NCBI RefSeq assembly: GCF_000003815.2
Contig: NC_049996.1
Location: 15,229,637-15,293,636 of the forward strand
Source: Branchiostoma floridae
Lineage: Eukaryota > Chordata > Leptocardii > Amphioxiformes > Branchiostomatidae
DNA: 64,000 nt
Direction: 5' to 3'
Translations under genes and position numbers: made by a program
Part shown: one piece after another, positions 1 to 10,383 of the stretch
Position numbering within the stretch: the stretch's first letter is position 1
Layout: every line of letters starts with the position of its first letter
The notes under the pieces: model-generated
The model's input: only the letters and a program-made list of their open reading frames with translations
Databases searched by the model: none
What the model was told of the DNA's origin: nothing

Positions 1-432
1 TGAAACTGCAGTGGTAAGCTTAAGAACCCTGCTGTACATTCAGTGTACAACGAACAGCAGGTCTGCAAACACTACAGGGATAAACAAGTCCACTAGCCCT
101 ATAGTCCCGGGCAAGTGAAAATGCCAATCGGGCAAGTGCATGTCCTTCCCCACTTGCCCGATCGGACAAGATAGCTTTTCTCCATTGAGTGAGATTTTGA
201 TGTACTTGCTACTTTTCAAAGTCATGACATCAAGCATTGATTAACACAGAAAATAGAGCCAATAAGAAAAATTCCATTGAAGGCCATGAATATACATAGA
301 AAAATGTCATTTAGATTTCAGGCAAGTGAAAAGTTGGTTTGGGCGAGTAAATTTTTTAACTACTTGCCCGATAGGACAAGTCGATTTTAGAAAACTTGTC
401 CAACCCTGCACTATGGCATGAAAGTAGCTTAC

Positions 433-3042
433 TGTAGACTTTGGACATGTCCGGCAGGTGGTAGAAGAACAGAGGCAGACTGGGGGCAGCTGCACCGATG
501 ATCTGGAGCTGTTCTGCTACTTGTTCTGTCAAGGCAAAACATCAAACACAGTTACAGTATAAGCTATGCTAAAGTTGCCCACACATCAGAACAAGTCAAC
601 CTCCCTGATCAGAAGATGTATCAGGCCAAGCGCCCATCTCCGTTTCTAAGCCCTGATAGAAGGGCTGAAACATATATTAAGTGTCTCATGCATTCCAGTT
701 TTTCAGTTTTACTAAACTGTATTGTATCACTAGAGTTTTGGCCAAAGTCTACAAATAGAAAATAGAAAAAATAAAAAGACAAAAAAGCCGAGCTACTTAC
801 TGCCAGTGGTGGGCCTGAACACACAGGTTGGGAGGGTGGCGATGGCCTGGGCACCAATGCTCTCAGCGTGGCGTGCCTGGAGTGGGAAAAAGGAGACCAA
901 CAGATAAAGCCACAGCAAGGAATTTGTATGGATGACATTCTATGCAGACTTAGACAAATAAACAGATAGGTAAAAGATGACACCATAAATTTTGTAACAA
1001 GAATAAGAAGAAGTCTGACCAGTTCTTGGCTATCCGTGATGCTGCATCCTCCAACATGGACGATCACGTTGGTCAGTCTGCAACACACAAGTTACAACAA
1101 TTGTTATTGGATGGGCTGACTACTCTCTCTTTACTGTGGGCTTTGAACCACTCACACTGGGAAGTACCCCTACTCTATTCGATAAGTTTGGCGTGATCTT
1201 TATCATGCTCAAGTAGCCTGGGTACCATCCTATTTCTACCGGGGCTCCTTACACTCACTTCACTTTAGGGGTAGCAAGTGTAAGGAGCCCCGGTAGAATA
1301 CGGATGATACTCAGGCTAATGCTCAAGGTGTTCCTATCCTGAAACACGGGACTTCCATTTAACGTCCTACACAAGAGACAGCCCTAAACGAGTTAAGTGA
1401 GGAAACTTGTGTAAATGGCCTTTCCCAGGGGCACAAGAACGGTGGTACATCAGCAGGTGGCAGATCAAACACCCTTCCAATTGCGCCACATGACCCCAAA
1501 GCAATGACAGAGAACAACTAGACACACAGTGAAACCTGCACAAGAGGACCAGTCTGGGGACACAAAAAGACTGGTCTATATGGACAGGTGGTCACTATAG
1601 ACAGGATTCTTGATTCTTGAGTGACCATCAAAATGTTATCACAAAAGCCAGGCGGTCCTTATGTAGAGGTGATCACTTGAATGTACAGGTCGGACTGGCC
1701 TGGGTTCAGCTTTTGACAGCTACTTTGTAGAGCTCTGAGAGATTGTGGACAAATGAAAAGCTATCTTACAGTTGAGACAAGACATATCATGGCCTTCCTT
1801 TAATTTTTAAACAAAAAGCCCTATGATTCACTACAACGCTAATTCAACTTCACTTTATCCGCTGTTTTCAAAGACACGGTATGTAGGGATATCAAGTCAA
1901 CACAATGAGGCTTTAAACTGCAGTAGTTTGAAAACATTGCAGTTAAAACCACTGTCCTTTGACTTGATATCCCTACATACCCTGTCTTTAGAAACAACGG
2001 ATATAGGTTACCCCCCAGATAAAGGTGAAGTACCCAGTAGCATCACTTACTTTCCCTTCCCTGCAGAAACCCATTTCTCTGCCAACGACTTTCTCTCTGC
2101 CATGGACAGACTGGCTCCCTCCCCGGTACTGCCACAAACTGCAAAAAAAAAGATACAAAAACTGGAAGTTCTGCTGCAGTACCAAGGTCACATACAAGCC
2201 GGCCCAAAATCGACCCTGACCTTTGCCTTCCCAACCCCTACCCACATACCAAAGATCATTTTAATGCATCAAGAGGTTGTTGAGTTATACAAAAATCTGG
2301 AAACACAAACACACAGACATATACTATACCTACCTACCTACCTAGTCCCTTGACCTCCAGGTCGTTGGGGGGACAAGGTAGACACGAACACACAGACATA
2401 TACTATAGACACACCCAAAACTGTATTGTCCATTTTTCATGGAGATACCAAAAACACAGTATAAACTTACCAAAGGTATTCAGCACTCCCTGGGCTACAA
2501 GATAGTCCACATACGGATCTATCAGTGGCAAGTTTAGGTCCCTGGAAAAGAAGTAGAGAAAACACATCTCCATCTTCAATGTACCACCGCTAAGTGAAGA
2601 ATCAAGGCTATCAAGGAATGAACATCATCAAACACTCTGGTGTTAGCTTCACATTTTTGTGCTCAAACTTAGTATTTTCCATATGAAGTTAGTCTTTTTT
2701 GCAGGACCTGTTCCTCTGTGACATTAAGTTATTAGCCTATTATGCAGACTTCTAGTAGAGCTGCCTTTATAATTTCTCTGTGGTGGGGGACCGCTTATCA
2801 GATCTGGGATTTTCTACTTGTTCCCTAATGCCTGGAGAGGGAGTTTCTGCGCAGGCTTGTTCATTTCTCATGTAGAAATTGCGAATAACCGCTTAGTAAA
2901 CTCCACCACAAATAAAAGCCAGCACTGCGGTAAGTCAGCGAAGGCGGTTAGTCTTTAGAGAAAATGGGACATACCCATTGTCCTTCATGGGGGTGAAAGG
3001 AGCTGCAACCAGCCCGTCTATCTGGAAATCCATGACAGACAT
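433..3042 (-). CDS. NPL: N-acetylneuraminate lyase, 5' part (six exons; 3' end beyond window)
   Basis: Class I aldolase of the DHDPS/NAL family that cleaves sialic acid to ManNAc and pyruvate in the cytosol. Coding exons on the minus strand, read high to low: 3042-2975, 2541-2471, 2138-2051, 1077-1020, 876-801 and 525-433. All have AG/GT borders and compatible phases, giving about 151 residues. Visible are the N-terminal strand DGLVAAPFTPM, the substrate loop GSTGEG in exon 3, IVHVGG followed by SQELARHAE across exons 4-5, and FFYHLP in exon 6, which holds the family's catalytic tyrosine. The exon with the start Met also has an acceptor 10 nt upstream of the ATG (3052), so a 5' UTR exon must lie further right. 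The Schiff-base lysine lies in the missing C-terminal half. No stop or frameshift is seen in these exons. I am confident of the family; the orthologue name is by inspection. Confidence 0.88.
1214..1318. mobile_element. Foldback MITE, TAGCCTGGGTACC family, 9-bp TSD
   Basis: A 105-bp palindrome that starts TAGCCTGGGTACCATCC and ends GGATGATACTCAGGCTA, with inner arms CTACCGGGGCTCCTTACACT / AGTGTAAGGAGCCCCGGTAG. It is flanked by a perfect 9-bp direct repeat ATGCTCAAG (1205-1213 and 1319-1327). It lies in an NPL intron and has no coding capacity. Confidence 0.85.
1540..1690. repeat. Dispersed repeat with 'tatagtgaccacctgtcc' motif
   Basis: Contains ctggtctatatggacaggtggtcactatagacagga. Related stretches occur at 3595-3635, 3830-3920 and 35455-35525 (cctgtctatagtgaccacctgtccact and its reverse). 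This looks like fragments of one non-coding interspersed family; the ends were not resolved. Confidence 0.5.
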
Positions 3043-4338
3043 TTTCTTGAACCTGGAAGAAACATGTGAGAAAGTGTGAGGAATGATGGCAGAGTCTTCT
3101 GTAATGTCTTTGCAATAGCCATCAGAAGTCATTGCCACAAACTGTTCATGCATCAATCATGCTACCTAGCAGAAATGGTGAAAACTGCAACCTGTAAAGT
3201 AGCTTCTTCATTAGGAGACTGGGTCAGATGATCACCATCAATGCTTTGACAAACCTCAGGAGTCTATCTAACTATACTGTAGCAGTAGTTCCATGGAAAG
3301 ACCATAGTATGTATTCTACATTTAATTTTGCCAATGTAAATTCTTGCTTATTAACCAGCCCACATTCTCTCTACTTTATCTACAGAAACGTTATACAGCA
3401 GTATTTACTGAGCATTTTTATGTGGCATTATCACTTTGCCTGCAACCATGTTGGTATCTTCTTTTTACCATATCCAAGGGATGGCTCTAACCAAAGCTAG
3501 GTACTAACTTTCACCTGAGTGAAGTATGGAAAGGTACCTTTCCCAAGGGCACAAGATCGGTGACACGGCAGGATTCGAACCCTGGACTGCAGTAAGAATC
3601 CTGTTTATAATGACCACCTGTCCACTTAAGAGGGTCTGCATGGGGGTCCCGACAACCCTGAATTTAGAAGAACCCCCTATGTATTACGCTAAATCAAGGA
3701 AGGCAATTACGCTAAATATCATCGCCTCGCTCTGAACTACGTAGATAAGATGGTTTTCCCTACAAATCATGAGAAATAAAAATAGGCTGCCTATGCCTTA
3801 CGTAAAAGAGCATGCAGACCCTCCATTAAGAATCCTGTCTATAGTGACCACCTGTCCACTCAACCCAGATTTTATCGGTTCTCTGAGTGGTCTTCTTGGC
3901 CAGTTTTGACTGTACACGTATTCTAAGATGTTTTCAGTTTAAGACATTCATGGCTTGTTTTCCAATTCACCATCGTGTTTGTTCATCTAAAGCAAATAAC
4001 AATCAATAGATGTTTCACTGTTACAGCACAGCACTGATTGTTCTGCCAAATCTATTAGCATATTTACAGGACTTTGGATACCGGTAAAGGTTAAAGAACA
4101 AACAGTCATGTATATTTAACATCTTTGTTGTATGGAATAGAGATGGATGCCAGACTAGGACACAATGTATTTGCTTGTTTGGTCTTTGACCTTTACCGGT
4201 ATCCAAAGTCCAGTAAACATTTTGGTGGAACAAAAGTCAAAAGTATAATACTTTTGTATCCAAAGTCCTGTAATCATAAAGATTTGGTAGAACAATCAGT
4301 ACTTTTCTGTTATATAACATCTATTGATTGCTTTATGC

Positions 4339-4426
4339 TAGTCTGTGAAACACAAACTCTGCTGTCTGGGGCTGTAACTGGCCCCAACGTTGGGCGGGCT
4401 GCTATAAGTGAGATTTAATCAGGCTT
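4339..4426. mobile_element. MITE, TAGTCTG...CAGGCT family
   Basis: Starts TAGTCTGTGAAACACAAAC and ends GATTTAATCAGGCTTA. It shares its interior (tctgctgtc..ggctgtaac; gggcgggctgctataagtgag) with the copies at 26611-26700, 27985-28088 and 50733-50824. No convincing target duplication remains at this copy. Confidence 0.6.
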
Positions 4427-4734
4427 AGTTTTAACTTTTATGCTTAATAAACCAACGCGATGAATCTCCACACAAGTGAAAATATCTACACTGGAACAAA
4501 GCGATACCAGACAAGATTTGTGAGAGATATATGCTTGATTTTAAACTCCTTGATGCAATCTTATCAAGTTAAACTGCCAAAGGCCCAAATGCATTTTGCC
4601 AACTCGCTTCAAATCACAGCAGGAAATTAAACTTTTAAAGGGAATCAAAATAATTTTTTTCTTCTTCCGTTTTTGAGGCTACCAACTTCAATTTGCTGAA
4701 GACTTTTGTAGCCTATATAGGAAAGTCGTCTAAA

Positions 4735-4835
4735 GTGCCTTTCCCAAGGGCACAAGACCGGTGACATGTCGGGGTTTGAACTCAGGACCTTCTGGACCTG
4801 AGTCAAACGTGCTGACGATTGCGCCACGTTGCCTA
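4735..4835 (-). mobile_element. tRNA-derived SINE fragment (reverse orientation)
   Basis: Holds gtgcctttcccaagggcacaag followed by a B-box-like GGGTTTGAACTC and an A-box-like GCGCCACG stretch read in reverse. This is the same arrangement as the fuller SINE at 29471-29840. Similar fragments lie near 3526-3600 and 16915-17015. Confidence 0.55.
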
Positions 4836-5151
4836 CAGCTAGTGAACAGGTCCAACAAAAAGCCACAAGGTGCGATGTTACTTGCCTCTATCATGCCTAT
4901 ATATAAATGCAATTTATATTTCAGACTTTCTATAAACTTGAGAAAGACAAAATCGTCAGCTATAGGGTACAAAGACCATACATACGTTCCACTATCCTAC
5001 GGGCTGACAACGAGGACACTTCCGTAGTGCATCCCGGTGTGCTGTGATGACATCAGGATGACATCGTCTAACTACTCATCAATGCATTATGTATTACGCA
5101 ACAAAGAGATTCTTTCAGTGAATCACGTGCTGTTTTCTGTGTGACTGTGTT

Positions 5152-5171
5152 TGGGGGGGGGGGGGAGGGGG
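5152..5171. repeat. Poly-G tract
   Basis: A run of G broken by single A residues. Similar homopolymer runs occur near 8740-8752, 20639-20649, 28456-28474, 30857-30868 and 42665-42676. They are low-complexity and prone to length error in assemblies. Confidence 0.8.
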
Positions 5172-6159
5172 GTAGTTGCGGTGGGGAAAATACACATTCC
5201 TATGCTGTAAGGCGATCACACAAGTCAAATTCACTCAGACAACCAGCACCAAGGCAAAGGTAACGAACATCGTAACGCAACAACAAAACTGATACCGTAT
5301 ACCGGTTCGACTTTCGGTCACAAGGGACACAACAAAAGACACACGGGCAAACCTCCAATTCTGACCCACAAAAACACCTTCTATTCACTAACCAGTCGCA
5401 TCTTTTCTACAAGAATATGAAGATTGGTCCAAGAAAGCGATGGATTTACCTTATTTCTGCTTTAGCCCGGGTAAAAACGTCACACAACCGGCGAAAACTC
5501 AGACGCAGCGACTCCGACGACCCGGAACCTCAGCTGTACGTGAATCAGCTGATGAGAGTCACGAGACCATCTCTTTAAAACGTCCTCTAGCAACTTATGT
5601 TGGTACTGCAAAGACCACAGTCGCTGCGTTTTTGGAAACGCCTCAAGCACGGAGCTGATAATACCATAGTTGGGTGCTTGATAAAGAAAGACTTCTAGCT
5701 GTTAATAGCGCACGAGAAATGGGGTGCTTTACACACACTTTATCTTTATTGGTGCAAATCTCGCATTGACGTTGACATTGACGGACAAGAAATGGTCATT
5801 TCCTTTGTAAACCTGATGTTAAAATGATACTTGTCGGAACTCAATGGTAGTTATTTCCAAAAGTTACGAAACACATAAAAAGAGAGCTACACCGACTGAA
5901 CAAATAAATATCAATGTTGTATTTATCATAAAATCTACATTCCTAAGATACAAACTAAGTCCCATTCAAATTTACATACTTTACATGCAACTCAAAGAAG
6001 AATATGTGAAAAAAATCAAGTCCTTGTGTTCACTCATTTGTTAAACCTTCCTGGCCAATTAGATTCCGTAATGAAGGCAACTTGTTTGTCAATTTTCTTT
6101 TCACACACTCGAATCAGTTTTGGGGTTCTATCATACGTCATCCATATAATCACAGATAG

Positions 6160-6235
6160 ATAGATAGATAGATGGTTTATTGCGCAACAATTGTATTAGT
6201 GACAACGTATGGCAATATATAGACTTGAATAAAAG
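6160..6235 (-). mobile_element. LINE 3' tail, reverse orientation
   Basis: A (GATA)n run followed by tttattgcgcaacaattgta and cgtatggcaa. This is the reverse complement of the family's 3' end, 'ttgccatac..gtacaattgt.gtgcaataaa', seen near 7450-7490 and 29005-29065. Confidence 0.6.
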
Positions 6236-6300
6236 ATACAGTCTAAAATGATAACAACAATCAACGTGGCCTAATATTCAACTTCAACATGGCCGTCTGA

Positions 6301-8271
6301 TTATTTGTTCACTGCAGCTCTGGGCTGAACCGCTAGGCGGCTCTCACAGCGAAAGAGTGCACTGAATGCCCGCTTGAATATCGTCAGCTTCCAGGCGTAC
6401 AGAAACGGATTCATCACATGGTTCAGGCCGAAGAGTGCGATCAACATGATCCTCACGGCACTCGGTAGAAACCGCACATGCGTGTCTATACTGTTCAACA
6501 GTACATATGGGGTTATGCTGATTGCCAACGCACAGAAGAATATGAACATGTGTTTCGTCTGTTTGATCAGTCTCTTTGGCACGTGCTGGTCCGGATGACG
6601 GTCACCACCAGAGTTTGCCTCAACCAGTTTCATGACAGAATTCCTCACATCGAAGTAGATCTTCAGAAAGATTGCCACCGCAAGGCAGAGGGTGACCCAG
6701 CAAGTCACTCCGAAGACGTTGGAGAAGTAGTGAGACTGGTACGGATGTGGGTACACCTGGCCACACGTCTTGTTTCGTGAGTTCCACCCAAACTTACCGT
6801 AGCCGAGAAATCCGGGAGCTACCAGTACTGCGCTCACAACCCAGGACAAACAGACCCACAGGAAGGACCTGAAAGGACCGAACAGCTTCCTGTAGGTGTC
6901 TATGGACTTGGTGATGCGCACGTATCTGCTCAGAGCTATCAGCACCACGGAGAAGAAGGACACGTAGATACTGAAGAAGGTCAGCGCCCCCAGGATGGGG
7001 CACATGGCTGCCCCGAGGGGCGGGGCTCCGGTTGCCATGGCAGCCACTCTGGTGGGGTACTGGAGGGCAGTCATGATGACGTCACTGATGCTGATGCTGA
7101 GGATGAAGGTGTTGGCGGTAGTTCGGACCTGGGGAGGGAATGGGTAGCTAATTGAAGACGAATATCACTTTATGGTTGTATGTCCCAAATATTCTGATAT
7201 ACGAAATTCTCTGTACACAAGGCTGTCATCTTATACACAAGGGTTTATCTCGATGGACCTGAAGTGCAAATTCAAATACATCATGACATGTGACAATCCC
7301 TGCATGACAGATATAGGAAAATATATCAAAGAAGGTTTAGACATTAGAAATCCCTCCAATAATTGTAAAAACCTCCAATAACTGTAAGAAATTTATCCCA
7401 TACTACAACTTCTGTATAGAGTTAGAGCTGTAGTTATGTAGATGCCATACCTTGTACCCCGTACAATTGTTGTGCAATAAAACTACATGTATATTGAAGG
7501 TATTAATTAAGCCGGGTTCACACGTGCGTGTATATTCAAGTCGGTACGTCCACTGTAAAGACATGATTCCTAATGCTTTTGTCAGTGGGAAAAATTATCT
7601 AAAGGTGCTTTCTTTCTAAAGGTGTGTTCACACATGCGTATACATTCAAGTCCGTAAGTCCACTGTAAAGACATGATTCTTAATGCTTTTGTCAGTGGGA
7701 AAAATTATCTAAAGATGTTTTTTTTCTTCTAAAGCTGTGTTCACACATGCGTATACACGTATGAGGTCCATCTAGAACTCTTACCCTCCCCCAGGCTCCA
7801 CAGGTCACTGGAAATATAGTAGAACTTGGACAAATATAGACATATCACATGCCAGAGGAGTTAGCTGTCCGAGGAGTATAGTTGCAGCTAACTCCACTGG
7901 TATGTTATTTGGATATATTTGTCCCATTTTCCCCCAGCGACCTGTGGAGCCTGGTAGAGGCTAAGGCACCGGTGCAAATGTGACCAAAGTATGAGCGGAG
8001 CGACTGTTGGGAGCGGACCAAAGCTAACAAGACTGGACTCCAGGATAGTTATAACCTCAATCTCTCAAAGAAATGCCACATGGCAAACTCTTTTTACTCT
8101 TTACCTTCCGGTAAGTACAGAAAGCCAGGATGACCAGCCCATTGCCCACGGTGCCCACCAGACTGAAGGTTCCCACCACCAGTGAGAACACCACTATCAC
8201 CAGCCGGGAAGGGCCTCTTGTAGAGTCGGGGTTACTTGAGTTCACGGCATGGGTGGCCAATGATGTGTTAC
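6301..8271 (-). CDS. Rhodopsin-like GPCR 1 (melatonin-receptor/GPR84-like group), two recognised exons
   Basis: Class A seven-transmembrane receptor at the plasma membrane. The exon 8271-8105 holds an N-glycosylation-rich N-terminus (NTS, NSS) and TM1 (GNGLVILAF), ending CTYRK at a phase-0 donor. The exon 7128-6301 holds the rest: VRTTANTF into TM2, the TM3 end ALSRYVRI (SRY in place of DRY), the extracellular-loop Cys in NKTCG, TM6 without the usual CWxP, NPFLYAW in TM7 and a short tail ending at TAA 6303-6301. The recognised part encodes about 330 residues. The upstream exon begins at acceptor ttttacgcag with phase 1, so a further 5' exon with the start codon is expected and was not found; an open frame running past this acceptor enters transposon sequence and is probably intronic. 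It is paralogous to the receptor at 48337-50424, with the intron after TM1 at the same place. The ligand cannot be deduced; the subgroup is tentative. Confidence 0.85.
7172..7490 (+). mobile_element. LINE 3' fragment (CR1/L2-like)
   Basis: Encodes VVCPKYSDIRNSLYT and further residues matching the C-terminal end of this window's LINE ORF2 family. It then runs into gccataccttgtaccccgtacaattgttgtgcaataaa, the shared 3' tail. It sits in the intron of the GPCR on the other strand. Confidence 0.65.
7511..7763. repeat. Tandem repeat, unit about 112 bp, two copies plus part of a third
   Basis: The unit begins gtgttcacacatgcgtataca and contains caagtc.gtacgtccactgtaaagacatgatt and gtcagtgggaaaaattatctaaag. 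Copies start near 7513 and 7624, with a truncated third start near 7735. It is intronic to GPCR 1. Confidence 0.75.
7782..7963. mobile_element. Foldback MITE, TAGCCTCTACCAGG family (degraded left end)
   Basis: The arms ccaggctccacaggtc (left) and gacctgtggagcctggtagaggcta (right) pair, with inner arms gttagctg / cagctaac around the centre. The left terminus is degraded and no target duplication is visible. Related copies are at 22627-22850, 29269-29430 and near 46090-46390 and 47090-47145. Confidence 0.65.
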
Positions 8272-8359
8272 CTGCGTAAAAACAAAACGATTTCAGAAGG
8301 TTGCTATAAGAAAGATACAACGTTTTAGTGGGTATATTTTGCAACACCACCCTTGTAGT

Positions 8360-8528
8360 TAATCTCCAAGCAGATCCTACGGTAGCATAAGGTAGTATCA
8401 AAAGCTGTCAGAGGAGTAGTGTGTTTCGCTACCGGGACATGACAAATGGACACCTCTTGGCTGACTACTCTCCTTGGCCAGTTTGGTACATTACATCTTA
8501 TGCCATTGTAGGATCTGCTTGGAGATTA
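8360..8528. mobile_element. Foldback MITE, TAATCTCCAAGCAG family, 9-bp TSD
   Basis: Starts TAATCTCCAAGCAGATCCTA and ends TAGGATCTGCTTGGAGATTA, with long imperfect arms. It is flanked by a perfect 9-bp duplication CCTTGTAGT (8351-8359 and 8529-8537). It lies just 5' of the GPCR 1 N-terminal exon. Confidence 0.88.
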
Positions 8529-8796
8529 CCTTGTAGTCTATCACACAAACATTAAGCATTTTCATAATCCCTAGTTTTCATTCACTATGCATATTAATGA
8601 AGCTGGCAGGTGATACCTGCCGTGTCCTTGTTTTGTTTTCAATTGACCGTATTTGTGACGTTTGCCAAGAAGGTTATGTTTTCGGAGTTGTTTATCTTCT
8701 GTGTGCGTCTGTGTACATGTTTGTGTTTGCGTGTGTGCGGGGGGGGGGGGGGCATACTGACTCGAAAAGGTATGCGGATGGATCCTTGTGATATAT

Positions 8797-8985
8797 TGAC
8801 GAAGGTCAAGTTCGATTATGGCCCCCCATTTGCTTTTATCAAAGGTACTACAGCGGAACTTAACACATGATTGACTGAGAAGAAAAGGAGAAACCAGATA
8901 CGTTGTTTGTTTGGGCCAGAAGAAAGAGCGCATGTGAGAATAACAACTTTACCTATTGATATACTTGAACGTTGACTCAGTTCAA
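8797..8985. repeat. Dispersed repeat flanking the P450 remnant (left copy)
   Basis: About 190 bp, close to 15138-15330 in the same orientation. Shared blocks include gaaggtcaagttcg.ttatgg, ccccccattt, ggtactacagcggaac, gagaaaccagatacgttgtt and cctattgatatact. The two copies enclose the P450 remnant. A weaker relative with gcactgcagcggaact lies near 17155-17235 and another near 34910-35000. Confidence 0.75.
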
Positions 8986-10383
8986 TTCATGGCATGTGTA
9001 TATTTACCTCACAGACATCGCGCTTTCAAAGTTCAACCAAGCCTACAAAGAAAAACGCAAGTTTGTCTACAGTGCGCTGAGAAACCTAGGAATGAGAATG
9101 GGAGAAGGCAGTATGGATCGAAGAGAACATCAGATACGAGGCTCGTCAGCTCTGTCTGAAGGTATTTTTGGCCATGCCTTAGGGGCGAGCCCAATGTTAT
9201 AGCATGTGTGCAGTCTACATTCAAGATTTCTAGGTACGTTGTTCAGGAATGGGTCCTCAGGAATGCTAGAATGTCCCATAGATTCGCATAAATGTGGCCT
9301 GTTGAGAATGACAGCTGCTTGTTTGCTGTTTCTGTGAGGACACATATTTGCAGCAATTTATTAGCAGGCATTTTGTAAACAAGACCAATAGAAAACTTTT
9401 AGACATGTCACATTTATAAAGCAACTACAACTAAGCAACTAATAAAGAGAGATATGCCGCAGCATATCAATTATACAAATGATGACCTCCATTTGAATAT
9501 CCATTTGGATAATAGATAACAAATACTATAATTTCATAGTCGTAAATGACATGCCTGGTATGAGTGAAAGAACAATCTCACATATGCTATGTTCACTTTG
9601 ATAGTTGTCCGAGCAAGGGGACGCGCAGTCACGTGACATCGCCGACAGCCTGACTGTGTCAGTCGCCAACATCGTCTGCTCCATGGTGTTCGGGAAACGC
9701 TACGACTACGATGATGTCAAGTTTGTGGAACTGACCAAAATCATAAACAAGCAAGTCGCCAAATTCGGATCGAGTCAGCTGATGACCGTGTTTTCATTTT
9801 TGCGATTCATGCCGGGAGGTAGGTTATTATGTAATGGCGTTTTGTTCATGAATGATTTTAAGTTTCAGGACTTAATCTTGGATCTGATTGAAGGTACAGA
9901 TGTATCAATAATGGAGCGTTTATCAATATTGGCAGAAAAACGAATAATATAAAGGTGGATTGCGATAATATTTGGTAGATAATCTTTGTATCTTGTATTT
10001 CCGGAACACCAACAACACCGAGATACCAAAATGGCGGCGTACACAGCAATGACGTTGTTTTCTGCACGATATCATATCGAATTTCGTTTTCTTCACAGTA
10101 AATTCATCCAACAGGATTCTTGTCGAATGTATTGACGAGGTGCACGCATTTCTTCGACAAGAAATTACGAAGCATCGCGAGACCCTGGACAACGAGAATC
10201 CATGAGACTTCATCGACCTTCTCCTCACCGAACTACAGACCCAAGAGAAGACCAACTGCTTTACAGAGGAGAATATTGTGTGGATAATTCAAGGCTTGTT
10301 TGCTGCTGGAGTCGACACCACAGCCAACACCTTGCGATGGGGTCTTCTGTACATGGTTCTGTGTCCAGAGGAGCAGCAGAAGG

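Noticed and set aside
621-1088. 155-residue single-exon protein on the minus strand
   Set aside because: Spans two NPL exons and their intron; only the exon parts match the lyase family.
1823-2353. 176-residue plus-strand protein
   Set aside because: Low-complexity frame opposite NPL exon 3, containing an inverted repeat (ggatatcaagtcaa / ttgacttgatatcc).
5440-5658. 72-residue plus-strand frame near the likely NPL promoter
   Set aside because: No family, no splice context; may be part of the 5' flank. Not supported as a gene.
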